From an uncultured Oscillospiraceae bacterium (GTDB lineage: Bacteria > Bacillota_A > Clostridia > Oscillospirales > Oscillospiraceae), in NCBI GenBank assembly GCA_900757695.1, contig CAAEOU010000191.1:1-11315 (forward strand): a stretch of 11,315 nt of DNA, read 5' to 3'. The translations under genes and the position numbers were made by a program. Shown one piece after another: positions 1 through 6,730 of the stretch; the first letter of the stretch is position 1; every line of letters starts with the position of its first letter. The notes under the pieces were generated by a model. The model saw only the letters and a list, made by a program, of their open reading frames with translations, was not told the origin of the DNA and searched no databases.

Positions 1-97
<97 letters not shown>

Positions 98-100
98 TTG

Positions 101-132
101 ACCGCTCTCCATTTTGGAGAGCGGTTTTTCTT
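101..132 (+). terminator. Intrinsic terminator of the rRNA operon
   Basis: A perfect 10-bp stem (ACCGCTCTCC at 101-110 with GGAGAGCGGT at 116-125) encloses a 5-base ATTTT loop and is followed by a T-rich tail. It lies a few bases after the 5S rRNA, so it ends the rRNA operon transcript. Confidence 0.93.
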
Positions 133-224
133 TATGCCTGAAATGCTGGAACCGATCCTGCCGGAATTGCTGTGTTTCCAACGAATTTTCCATCAATTCA
201 CGCAAAATCTACAGAAAAACCGTA

Positions 225-253
225 TTGACGAGAGAACGATATTGTGTTAAGAT
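225..253 (+). promoter_or_regulatory. Sigma-A-type promoter of the SLH surface protein gene
   Basis: A -35 box TTGACG (225-230) and a -10 box TAAGAT (248-253) are separated by 17 bases. The -10 carries an extended TG motif at 245-246. Transcription would start near 260, leaving a leader of about 30 bases. GATAAT at 251-256 is an alternative -10 but with a 20-base spacer. Confidence 0.62.
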
Positions 254-289
254 AATGATACCGAATTGTAACTTTTAGGAGTGAACCAA

Positions 290-2269
290 ATGCTTCGTCG
301 CCTGAAACAAGCTGTGACGTCTGCGCTTTTTGTCGCAGCGCTCGTCTGCCTTTTTTGTGCAGGCGCAAATGCATATACATATTCCGCAAACCTGCCCAGT
401 GACATCAGCAGCTTGAAGGTGACAGTGGGCGGGATTTCCATGCCCTTGGAGCGTTATCCGGACGGCTCTTATTTCAGCTCATCCAAGCAGTATATGACTA
501 CAGAGGAGCAGAAAGATTATGGCCTGAATGTGGGAAGTGACCTGTGGCTCAGAGGTTCGCAGTGCGTAGGCTTTGCCAGATATGTCTATACGGCGCTTTT
601 CTATGGTTACCCTGCGGACGCTACCATTGATAATAATCTGGCGTATCAGGTGGGCAGCGGTACAGGTAATACGATCTATTATACCAACGTGATCTACTCT
701 ACGCTGGGCACCACGACATTGTCTGGCGGTTATTCCGCCTCGACACTGAAAACCTTGATTTCTGCCTGCCAGCCCGGTGCTGTCATTCGTGTCACGGGGC
801 ACTCTATGGTGATCATGGCAATCTTCAACGATGGCTTTGTGGTGTATGATGCGAACTTTTCCAGTGATGATGAGGTGGATGTGCGCGCCTATACTTGGCA
901 GGGATTTGTGAACTCCCTTGGCGGCCGTGCCATTGAGGCATTGCAGATGCCCAACTATTATCCTGGATATACCTATTCCTATGATAATTCGCTGCCCAAC
1001 GGAGGCTCCAATGTCTACGAGATAGACACGAGTACAGCCGGGGCCTATGAGGTCTACGATTGTACAACGTTGAATGTTCGTTCTGCGCCTTCGTCTTCAG
1101 CAACCAGAGTCGGTGGGATTGACAGCGGAACGATATTGACGGTTAAGGGGACCCATGATGGATGGGCACTGATCGATTATCAAGGAAGCGAACGCTGGGT
1201 CAGCATGACATATTTGCGGGCTGCATCAACAGAATTGACCGTTACCTTTGATGCCGCCGGAGGGACTGCAACAGCGTCCTATGGGACCTATCAGATCGGT
1301 AGCAAGTTCGGATGGCTGCCTACGGGGCAGAAAGCAGACTGCACTCTGATTGGATGGTACAACGGAAATACAAAGTATACCACGTCCAGTACGGTGCCTG
1401 CTCTGGCAACGTTGACCCTTCAGGCACATTGGGGCGTTAAGGGCTTTACTGATGTGCTGGACACCAGCTGGTATGCACCCTATGTTAAGGCTGGGGTTGA
1501 AGATGGACTCATTATGCAGGATGTACGATTCAATCCCAATTCTAATGCTACGAGAGCACAGTTTGTAACAGTTCTCGCCCGTGAATACCAGCGGGAGACC
1601 GGGACAAGCTATGATACTGGCAAGCTTGGGTCTTCGATATTCAGCGACCTGAAGTCTGGGGAATACTACGATGCTGCGATTGCGTGGGCTTATCAGGCCG
1701 GCATCGCCACAGGTGTGGGGAATGGAAAATTCTCCCCATCGGCCAGCGTTCAGCGGCAGCAGGTTGCGACCTTCCTGTTCCGTTATGCGCAGTATATTGG
1801 CTTGAGCGACGGATATTACCGTGACGAGTCCCTGATTAACAATTATATCGATGGCAATCGGGTTTCCGGCTATGCGCAGGCAGCCATGAACTGGGCCATC
1901 AGCATCGGCCTGATCCAAGGCAACGACCAGGGGTATCTGAACCCGCAGAACCCCACTCGACGCAGTGAGATGGTTACGATCATGACTCGTTTCATTGACT
2001 ATGTGGAACTTGGCAGCGGTGTACAGTGGGAGTCTGCGGAGGATCCGGGTATTTCTGTTGCTACAGATGGGCCGGATCGGGAAGAAGCTACCGCTGACTC
2101 TGAAAATGACGCAGAAGGCGTGGAAGCGGATGCTACAGATAATTCGCAATCCAATGATGTACAGATGCCTGAGGCCTCAGTAGCTGAGCCGGAAGAGGAA
2201 GCGGCACCGTCTGAGGTCGTGCCGGAGGAGACTCACGGAGCCGTGGCGGAGAGTACATCCGAGGAATGA
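290..2269 (+). CDS. Secreted SLH-anchored protein with papain-like cysteine (CHAP/NlpC-type) domain, SH3b and InlB-type repeat
   Basis: This is a 659-aa exported cell-surface protein. The ATG at 290 is chosen because AGGAG (277-281) sits 8 bases upstream; a GTG at 281 would overlap that site. Residues 1-28 form a signal peptide ending ANA, with a basic start and hydrophobic core. Residues about 70-220 look like a papain-fold cysteine hydrolase: Cys92 in SQCVGFARYVY, His171 in a GHS motif, and polar Asp187/Asn189 as possible third residue. Residues 253-310 match a bacterial SH3 domain (TLNVRSAP...GWALIDYQG...WVSMTYL), often a wall-binding module. Residues 316-381 resemble the InlB B-repeat (TVTFDAAGGT...LIGWYNG...LQAHW). 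Three SLH domains at about 386-440, 451-502 and 519-572 would anchor it to secondary wall polymers. The last 80 residues are very acidic, rich in Glu, Asp, Ala and Ser. A peptidoglycan peptidase or amidase role is inferred; enzyme activity is not certain. Confidence 0.87.
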   Translation: MLRRLKQAVTSALFVAALVCLFCAGANAYTYSANLPSDISSLKVTVGGISMPLERYPDGSYFSSSKQYMTTEEQKDYGLNVGSDLWLRGSQCVGFARYVYTALFYGYPADATIDNNLAYQVGSGTGNTIYYTNVIYSTLGTTTLSGGYSASTLKTLISACQPGAVIRVTGHSMVIMAIFNDGFVVYDANFSSDDEVDVRAYTWQGFVNSLGGRAIEALQMPNYYPGYTYSYDNSLPNGGSNVYEIDTSTAGAYEVYDCTTLNVRSAPSSSATRVGGIDSGTILTVKGTHDGWALIDYQGSERWVSMTYLRAASTELTVTFDAAGGTATASYGTYQIGSKFGWLPTGQKADCTLIGWYNGNTKYTTSSTVPALATLTLQAHWGVKGFTDVLDTSWYAPYVKAGVEDGLIMQDVRFNPNSNATRAQFVTVLAREYQRETGTSYDTGKLGSSIFSDLKSGEYYDAAIAWAYQAGIATGVGNGKFSPSASVQRQQVATFLFRYAQYIGLSDGYYRDESLINNYIDGNRVSGYAQAAMNWAISIGLIQGNDQGYLNPQNPTRRSEMVTIMTRFIDYVELGSGVQWESAEDPGISVATDGPDREEATADSENDAEGVEADATDNSQSNDVQMPEASVAEPEEEAAPSEVVPEETHGAVAESTSEE

Positions 2270-2285
2270 ATCGAAGACAGTAAAA

Positions 2286-2331
2286 CCCCCGTCTAGCAGG
2301 GCATGAGCCTGTTGGACGGGGGAGCTTTTTT
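2286..2331. terminator. Bidirectional terminator between SLH gene and acpP
   Basis: A 15-bp stem (2286-2300 with 2308-2322, including two G-U pairs) encloses a 7-base loop. It is followed on the plus strand by a run of six T after AGC, and on the minus strand by TTTTA. It therefore serves both converging genes. Confidence 0.9.
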
Positions 2332-2333
2332 AC

Positions 2334-2564
2334 TTATGCCATCAGGGAGTCTACCAGCTGTACAAACTCTCCCATGGTTTTGGGCGGCTCTTCCACTTCA
2401 ATGGTAATGCCAAATTCGTTTTCGCATTCCAGCGCAACTTCTACCACGTCCAGAGAGTCCAGATCAATGTCCTTAAAGGTGGTGTCCATGGTGACCTGTA
2501 CCGAGTCATCCAGATCACACTGGGAACGAAGAATCTCAACGATACGATCAAAGGTGTTTTCCAT
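2334..2564 (-). CDS. acpP: Acyl carrier protein
   Basis: This 76-aa acidic protein has the four-helix ACP pattern with the phosphopantetheine attachment motif DLDSLDVVE; Ser37 is the attachment site. In its holo form it carries growing acyl chains as thioesters in the cytoplasm, normally for fatty acid synthesis. The ATG at 2564 lies 8 bases after a GGAGG site. A TTG at 2579 would overlap that site and is not used. Length is typical of the family (75-80 aa). No fatty acid synthesis genes are next to it: it stands alone, converging on the SLH gene with a shared terminator, and has its own candidate promoter about 160 bases upstream. It could be the housekeeping ACP or a second, specialised one; the sequence alone does not decide this, so the symbol is tentative. 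Confidence 0.92.
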   Translation of the reverse strand: MENTFDRIVEILRSQCDLDDSVQVTMDTTFKDIDLDSLDVVEVALECENEFGITIEVEEPPKTMGEFVQLVDSLMA

Positions 2565-2733
2565 AGTTAATTCCTCCAATATATTTGGTTCATTCCAACA
2601 AGCAGGATAGAAAAGTAAAAAATATTTACAAATCGATCAGAAACGCATGTGGAGCGGATTCAAACCGGAAACGCACGCATAATTGGTACAGAAGCTAAGC
2701 GCATATCCTGTTTGATTTCCATCGTTACCGTAA

Positions 2734-2762
2734 AAGATATAACGGATTGTTCCATTTGTCAA
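2734..2762 (-). promoter_or_regulatory. Candidate promoter of acpP
   Basis: Read on the minus strand, a consensus -35 TTGACA (2762-2757) is followed after 17 bases by TATCTT (2739-2734), matching 4 of 6 positions of the -10 consensus. The transcript would start near 2727 and give a leader of roughly 160 bases, which is long for a single small gene. Confidence 0.5.
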
Positions 2763-2862
2763 TACTTCGGGAGAAAGAAAAACGGTTCTGGAGGATGAAC
2801 CGAGGCATAGTATGCTTTTACAGAATGGAAATTGGATTATTAAAAATTTTTACGATAATATC

Positions 2863-2891
2863 TTGACAAAATCCAATATATGAGTTACTAT
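2863..2891 (+). promoter_or_regulatory. Promoter of the NfeD-SPFH-DUF6440 operon
   Basis: A consensus -35 TTGACA (2863-2868) and a -10 TACTAT (2886-2891) are 17 bases apart in an AT-rich stretch. The predicted start near 2898 lies after the ATG at 2890, so the coding region cannot begin there and must start at 2941. Confidence 0.72.
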
Positions 2892-2940
2892 GCAGGTAAC
2901 AGATATTCACGCTGTTAAACGAGAGGAAAGGAGCGGAAAC

Positions 2941-3414
2941 ATGTTAAACGCAATGTCACCCATGACCCTGATGTGGCTGGTGGCGCTGATCCTGTTTGGC
3001 ATTGCCGAAGCGGCAACCGTGGGGCTGGTATCGATCTGGTTTGCTGTCGGGACGATCCCGGCGCTGATCGTGTCGGCTCTGGGCGGCCCTGTGTGGCTGC
3101 AGGTGCTGCTGTTCTTAGCGGTATCTATTTTGATGCTGGCGATGTTAAGACCGTTTGTGCGGAGGATCAGCGCCCCAAGGGCCAGAACCAATGCAGACCG
3201 TCATATCGGCCAGACGGCCATTGTGACGGAAACCATTGACAATCTGGCAGAGACGGGCGCAGTAAAGCTGGATGGCGTGATCTGGTCCGCCCGCTCAGAG
3301 GATGGAGACCGCATTCCCACGGGAAGTGTGATCACCGTAAAACGAATTACCGGCGTCAAAGTCTTTGTGGAAAGAGCGGAGAAAGCAGAGACGACGTCTG
3401 GCACGGTTTCTTGA
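2941..3414 (+). CDS. NfeD-like membrane protein with C-terminal OB-fold
   Basis: This 157-aa membrane protein belongs to the short NfeD class. Residues 10-73 hold two or three hydrophobic helices (LMWLVALILFGIAEAA, a middle segment to about 48, and VWLQVLLFLAVSILMLAML). After a basic stretch (RPFVRRISAPRAR), residues 88-145 show the NfeD OB-fold pattern: IGQTAIV, GAVKLDGVIWSARSEDGDRIPTGS, then a VxVxxITGVKVFVE ending. The start at 2941 has AGGAG 7 bases upstream, while the in-frame ATG at 2890 lies before the predicted transcript start. NfeD proteins are known partners of SPFH/stomatin proteins in membrane microdomains, and the next gene, only 14 bases away, encodes one. The molecular task of the pair is poorly defined in bacteria. 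The ClpP-like protease domain of long NfeD forms is absent. Confidence 0.88.
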   Translation: MLNAMSPMTLMWLVALILFGIAEAATVGLVSIWFAVGTIPALIVSALGGPVWLQVLLFLAVSILMLAMLRPFVRRISAPRARTNADRHIGQTAIVTETIDNLAETGAVKLDGVIWSARSEDGDRIPTGSVITVKRITGVKVFVERAEKAETTSGTVS

Positions 3415-3428
3415 AAGGAGAAAAGAAA

Positions 3429-4322
3429 ATGACCCTTGCTATTGTGATTGGCATTATTGCAGTAATCATTCTGCTGGTTCTGATTAAGAACATTTACATC
3501 GTCCAGCAGTCCCGGGCCTATGTGGTGGAACGACTTGGCGCATTTCAGGGCGTGTGGGAAGTCGGCATGCACTTCAAGGTGCCTTTTATTGAGCGTGTTG
3601 CCAAAAAGGTCAGCTTGAAAGAACAGGTTATGGATTACCCGCCTCAGCCGGTTATCACCAAGGACAACGTTACCATGCAGATTGATACGGTCATCTATTA
3701 TCAGATCACCGATCCAAAGCTGTATACCTACGGCGTAGAGCATCCCATGAGCGCCATTGAGACCCTGACCGCAACGACACTGCGTAACATCATCGGTGAT
3801 CTGGAGCTGGATCAGACTCTGACCTCCAGAGACACCATCAACAGCCAGATGCGTGCCATTCTGGATGAGGCCACGGATCCCTGGGGCATCAAGGTCAACC
3901 GGGTGGAGCTGAAGAACATTCTGCCGCCTACGGATATCCAGAACTCCATGGAGAAGCAGATGAAGGCAGAGCGTGAGCGCCGTCAGAACATCCTACAGGC
4001 AGAAGGCACCAAACAATCCGCCATTCTGGTGGCCGAAGGCGAAAAGGAGGCAGCTGTACTCCGGGCCGATGCAGAGAAGCAGGCGGCCATTCTGAAGGCA
4101 GAGGGCGAGGCACAGGCAATCCTGTCTGTCCAGAAGGCGCTGGCTGAGTCTCTGAAGCTTTTGAACGATGCCTGCCCCAACGATCAGGTCATCAAGCTCA
4201 AGGCGCTGGAGGCCATGGAAAAGGTGGCAGACGGCAAGGCAACCAAGATCATTATCCCTTCGGAGATTCAGGGACTTGCAGGACTGGCCGAGGGTGTTGT
4301 GGAAACGGTAAAGAAGGTTTAA
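3429..4322 (+). CDS. SPFH/stomatin-like (QmcA/slipin-type) membrane protein
   Basis: This 297-aa protein has one N-terminal membrane helix (residues 3-20), then an SPFH/Band 7 domain (about 22-180) with family-typical stretches such as YVVERLGAFQGVWEVGMHF, VMDYPPQPVITKDNVTM and WGIKVNRVELKNILPP. Residues 183-235 form an Ala/Glu-rich coiled coil with repeated AEGEKEAA-like units, used by this family to form rings or oligomers. A short C-terminal part ends in IIIPSEIQGLAGL. It probably scaffolds membrane microdomains. The ATG at 3429 follows AGGAG (3416-3420) by 8 bases; a TTG at 3411 would overlap the end of the NfeD gene and its own ribosome site. Close linkage to nfeD and a shared promoter mark them as an operon. 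Family is certain; which bacterial subfamily is less so. Confidence 0.93.
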   Translation: MTLAIVIGIIAVIILLVLIKNIYIVQQSRAYVVERLGAFQGVWEVGMHFKVPFIERVAKKVSLKEQVMDYPPQPVITKDNVTMQIDTVIYYQITDPKLYTYGVEHPMSAIETLTATTLRNIIGDLELDQTLTSRDTINSQMRAILDEATDPWGIKVNRVELKNILPPTDIQNSMEKQMKAERERRQNILQAEGTKQSAILVAEGEKEAAVLRADAEKQAAILKAEGEAQAILSVQKALAESLKLLNDACPNDQVIKLKALEAMEKVADGKATKIIIPSEIQGLAGLAEGVVETVKKV

Positions 4323-4323
4323 G

Positions 4324-4509
4324 ATGGCAGAAAAAAGGTTTGAGAAAGTCTATTCACAGGGCACCCTGACAACGGCTGAGGTGTATGTGGATAAGGAGAC
4401 CGGTGTGAATTATCTGTTTATGACCAGCGGCTATGCCGGCGGCTTGACGCCGCTGCTGGGACGGGACGGAAAGCCTGTCATTTCACCTGTGGAACGTGAA
4501 TACAAATAA
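4324..4509 (+). CDS. Small DUF6440-like protein, third gene of the NfeD-SPFH operon
   Basis: This 61-aa soluble protein has no signal peptide or membrane helix. It begins one base after the SPFH stop codon and uses AGAAGG (4312-4317) inside the end of that gene as ribosome site, so translation is probably coupled. The pattern VDKETGVNYLF, then SGYAGGLTPLLGRDGKPVI, matches what I know of the DUF6440 family of short Firmicute proteins of unknown function; this assignment is from memory of the motif. The predicted fold is a few beta strands. Its position suggests a link to the NfeD/SPFH membrane pair, but it may simply be carried in the same transcript. A strong hairpin follows directly. Confidence 0.8.
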   Translation: MAEKRFEKVYSQGTLTTAEVYVDKETGVNYLFMTSGYAGGLTPLLGRDGKPVISPVEREYK

Positions 4510-4514
4510 CAATT

Positions 4515-4550
4515 CAGGGCCGGGAATCGTCTCTTCGATTCCCGGCCCTG
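4515..4550. terminator. Perfect 15-bp hairpin between converging genes
   Basis: CAGGGCCGGGAATCG (4515-4529) pairs perfectly with 4536-4550 around a 6-base loop. It lies 6 bases after the DUF6440-like gene and 20 bases after the end of the MATE gene. The T-tract is weak on both sides (TCTCAGG on plus, AATTGTTATTTG on minus), so it is a likely bidirectional terminator or an mRNA 3' end stabiliser. Confidence 0.75.
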
Positions 4551-4570
4551 TCTCAGGTAAAATAGAATGC

Positions 4571-5938
4571 TTATCCAATCAGACGCTTTTTCCACCGGCC
4601 GGTGAGGAAGTAGACACCGCCGATGAGGAAGGGCATATAGCCTGCGAAGGCATTGCCCAGCCAGAAGCCCATGATACCCATGTTCATTGCAAGCCCCATG
4701 AGCATGGCCAGACCGACCCGGCAGATGACACCATCCAGAAGTCCTACAATCAAATTCAGCCGGGCGTTTCCGCTGCCGTTGATCAGGGCAAAGAATGGGG
4801 AACGGGCGGCAAAGCCCATATAGAGCAGTACAGCCACAGGAATGTAGGTCATGGCCATATCCAGTACCTCCGGGTCTGAGTTAAAGAAGCCGAAAATGGT
4901 ACGGGGGAAGAATACGGTCAGGAAGCTCAGCAGCAGTGCAAAGGCCACATCGAATATGGCGGATACGCCAATGATTTTTGGCACTCGATGGTATTTCTCG
5001 GCACCGATATTCTGCCCCACCATGGAGCTGCCGGCGGTGGACAGCGCATTGGTGACCACTGCGGTAATGGAGCCCAGCTTATTGCCGATCCCAGTCACTG
5101 CGGAGGCCACAACACCGTAGGCGTTGATGTAAGAATTTACGAACAGCATGGAGAAGTTGATGGCTGCGGATTGCAGGATCATGGGAAGCCCCAGCTTGAC
5201 GAGCTTGGGGAGCACCACGGGGTCTGGACGAAAGCTTTGCAGTTTGAAATCAAAGCCAAAGGCTTCCTTGTGCCGGCACAGATAAAAAATCGCCCATAGA
5301 AAGCTGACTGCCTGTCCAATGACAGTGGCAAGGGCAGCGCCTGCGGGGCCCATTCCAAAGCCCGCCACAAAAACGAGATCAAGAATTAGATTTACAACGG
5401 TGGCTACGGCGATAAAAATAAATGGGTGCTTGGAGTCACCCATGCCGCGAAGAATGGCAGAGACCAGATTATAGCCATAGATAAAAATCAAACCCAGCAC
5501 ACAGATAAAGCTGTAGTCTCTGGTATATTGGAGACATTCCGCAGGGGTGTTCATCAGCTGTAAAAAATTATCCAGAAAGATGCTGCAAAAGATGCTCAAT
5601 ACCACGGCCATGCCGAAAGTCACGGTAAACATGGTGCCGATGGTGCCCTTTACCCGGTCATGCTGCCCGGCGCCGATGTACTGAGAGAGGATGACCTGTC
5701 CCGCATTGGAAAAGCCCATGACCAGAAATGTGAGAAAGTGCAGAACATCGCCGCCAATGGACACCGCAGACAAGCCGGTTTTACCGACAAAACGGCCGAT
5801 GACGACCATATCCACCATGTTGTAAAAGGTTTGCAGCAGATTAGAGCACAGCAGGGGGAATGCAAAGACCAAAAGCAGCTGGGTAACACTGCCCTGGGTC
5901 AGATCTCGTATGATCGTGCCGGATCCATTTTTATTCAT
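4571..5938 (-). CDS. MATE-family multidrug/metabolite efflux transporter
   Basis: This 455-aa integral membrane protein has about 12 hydrophobic helices, the usual MATE length. The two halves show the internal repeat of the family: N-half LLCSNLLQTFYNMVDMVVIGRFVG (28-52) and SQYIGAGQ (85-92), C-half GQNIGAEKYHR (308-318). AILRGMGDSKHPF (161-173) and GPAGAALATVIGQ (197-209) are further MATE hallmarks, and Asp43 is in the first-helix region. Such proteins export cationic drugs or metabolites using Na+ or H+ gradients; the substrate here is unknown. The ATG at 5938 follows AGGAGG (5954-5949) by 9 bases, and earlier in-frame ATGs lie upstream of the ribosome site. It has its own candidate promoter and is separated by a terminator from the upstream zinc-ribbon gene, so it is probably a single-gene unit. 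No regulator gene is adjacent. Confidence 0.94.
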   Translation of the reverse strand: MNKNGSGTIIRDLTQGSVTQLLLVFAFPLLCSNLLQTFYNMVDMVVIGRFVGKTGLSAVSIGGDVLHFLTFLVMGFSNAGQVILSQYIGAGQHDRVKGTIGTMFTVTFGMAVVLSIFCSIFLDNFLQLMNTPAECLQYTRDYSFICVLGLIFIYGYNLVSAILRGMGDSKHPFIFIAVATVVNLILDLVFVAGFGMGPAGAALATVIGQAVSFLWAIFYLCRHKEAFGFDFKLQSFRPDPVVLPKLVKLGLPMILQSAAINFSMLFVNSYINAYGVVASAVTGIGNKLGSITAVVTNALSTAGSSMVGQNIGAEKYHRVPKIIGVSAIFDVAFALLLSFLTVFFPRTIFGFFNSDPEVLDMAMTYIPVAVLLYMGFAARSPFFALINGSGNARLNLIVGLLDGVICRVGLAMLMGLAMNMGIMGFWLGNAFAGYMPFLIGGVYFLTGRWKKRLIG

Positions 5939-5968
5939 GTTCCTTCGCCTCCTAAATATCTGGATATA

Positions 5969-5997
5969 TGGTAACACAAAATGTTATAGGGCGCAAG
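5969..5997 (-). promoter_or_regulatory. Candidate promoter of the MATE gene with internal dyad
   Basis: On the minus strand TTGCGC (5997-5992) and TACCAT (5974-5969) are 17 bases apart, and a TG precedes the -10 at extended position. The predicted start near 5962 gives a leader of about 25 bases. A dyad TAACA-N5-TGTTA (5973-5987) fills most of the spacer, a typical place for a repressor site. Confidence 0.48.
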
Positions 5998-6027
5998 AAG
6001 AATGTGAAATCGCAAAGAAACGGAAAA

Positions 6028-6052
6028 GAGCACCGGCCCAAGGCCGATGCTC
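6028..6052 (-). terminator. Intrinsic terminator of the zinc-ribbon membrane protein gene
   Basis: On the minus strand GAGCATCGGCC pairs with GGCCGGTGCTC (11 bp, one G-U) around a 3-base TTG loop, followed by TTTTCCGTTTCTTT. It starts 8 bases after the stop codon and separates this gene from the MATE gene downstream. Confidence 0.86.
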
Positions 6053-6059
6053 AGAAAAA

Positions 6060-6434
6060 TCAGGTCTTTTTGATAAAGCGCTCATGGCAGCTGGGGCAGG
6101 TGATCCGAAGGGTACCTTTGCCCTTTGGAACGCGCACCTGCGTCCTGCAGGAGGGGCAGCGAAAATAGCGATACTGCTTTCTGCCCTTGATTCGGGCAAA
6201 GAACTGACAGAAACGCTGGTTTTCGGCATAGCGCTGGGATACATTTCGGGAAAAGATACGAAACACTGCCAGCAATAGCGGGATGTAGGCAAGCATACTG
6301 AAAATTGGAAGCTTTGCCAGAGTGCTTATGATACTTAGAGCCAGCCCCGCAATTAGCAGAAACAAGCCCAGTTGATCTGTGCCGTTTCGCCCGGACATAA
6401 ATCGGCGCATGGATTCGCCAAAACGCTGAAACAT
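6060..6434 (-). CDS. Small membrane protein with C-terminal zinc ribbon
   Basis: This 124-aa protein has a basic, polar N-terminus (residues 1-20), two hydrophobic helices (about 22-40 and 44-61), a charged linker and a C-terminal zinc ribbon. The ribbon has two CPSC knuckles at 93-96 and 113-116, spaced as in four-cysteine zinc ribbons (FRCPSCRTQVRVPKGKG...ITCPSC). The ribbon is probably cytoplasmic and may bind nucleic acid or protein. The ATG at 6434 is preceded by AAGGTGG with 9 bases spacing. It has its own promoter candidate and terminator. Proteins of this layout are common in clostridia and lack a known role, so no function is proposed. Confidence 0.85.
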   Translation of the reverse strand: MFQRFGESMRRFMSGRNGTDQLGLFLLIAGLALSIISTLAKLPIFSMLAYIPLLLAVFRIFSRNVSQRYAENQRFCQFFARIKGRKQYRYFRCPSCRTQVRVPKGKGTLRITCPSCHERFIKKT

Positions 6435-6468
6435 AGAAAATTACCACCTTGTTTAATGATCAAGAGGT

Positions 6469-6497
6469 ATTGTACCGCAAGTTGCAGCCGGAAACAA
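6469..6497 (-). promoter_or_regulatory. Candidate promoter of the zinc-ribbon gene
   Basis: On the minus strand TTGTTT (6497-6492) and TACAAT (6474-6469, 5 of 6 consensus) are separated by 17 bases. The -35 box is weak, so the call rests mainly on the -10 box and its position about 35 bases before the start codon. Confidence 0.4.
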
Positions 6498-6522
6498 TGG
6501 CGGCAGGAGAAAGTTCACTGAA

Positions 6523-6621
6523 TATTTACGTTTGAAATTTTTGAATTGTGACACTAAAACTGATTTTTTGTACAGGAAAGGAATGGATGCTTTGTGCAGG
6601 ATTATAAATGAAACGTAAATA
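6523..6621. repeat. 11-bp inverted repeat pair in the divergent intergenic region
   Basis: TATTTACGTTT (6523-6533) and its exact complement AAACGTAAATA (6611-6621) are separated by 77 bases between the divergent zinc-ribbon and HEAT-like genes. Each has an ACGT core. The second lies 24 bases before the -35 box of the HEAT-like gene. It may be a pair of regulator sites, but coincidence in AT-rich DNA cannot be excluded. Confidence 0.4.
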
Positions 6622-6645
6622 ATATACGGAAATAGAGACAAATAA

Positions 6646-6674
6646 TTGACTATGATGACGAAACTCATTATAAT
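6646..6674 (+). promoter_or_regulatory. Near-consensus promoter of the HEAT-like gene
   Basis: TTGACT (6646-6651) and a perfect TATAAT (6669-6674) are separated by 17 bases. It is the best sigma-A-type match in the window; the predicted start near 6681 gives a leader of about 50 bases. Confidence 0.82.
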
Positions 6675-6730
6675 ATGTCTTATCACGCCATGGAGTCCAA
6701 ACGGCAAAAATAATGCAGAAGGTGAACAAA

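Larger units (their letters stand above)
2565..2940. other. 376-base divergent intergenic region
   Basis: This gap separates acpP (leftward) from the NfeD-SPFH operon (rightward). It holds a candidate promoter for each direction and about 160 bases of acpP leader. I see no RNA gene, no intact repeat and no convincing small ORF with a ribosome binding site. A short 6-bp inverted repeat (CGGTTC 2783-2788, GAACCG 2797-2802, 8-base loop) is present without clear meaning. Confidence 0.6.

Noticed and set aside
281..289. GTG as start of the SLH protein
   Set aside because: It overlaps the AGGAG ribosome site; the ATG at 290 has proper spacing and gives a normal signal peptide.
1226..2149. A 307-codon open frame on the minus strand opposite the SLH region
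   Set aside because: There is no ribosome site or recognisable domain, and the opposite strand encodes three good SLH domains.
2640..2700. tRNA T-arm-like stretch on the minus strand in the acpP leader (GGTTTGAATCC)
   Set aside because: The T-stem does not pair beyond three bases, and no acceptor, D-arm or anticodon arm can be built around it.
2890..2940. Upstream ATG extension of the NfeD-like gene
   Set aside because: It falls in the -10 box and before the predicted transcription start, and the added residues are not family-like.
5910..6278. A 122-codon plus-strand open frame across the MATE promoter and zinc-ribbon gene
   Set aside because: It runs through a promoter, a terminator and the opposite strand of a convincing zinc-ribbon gene, and has no ribosome site.
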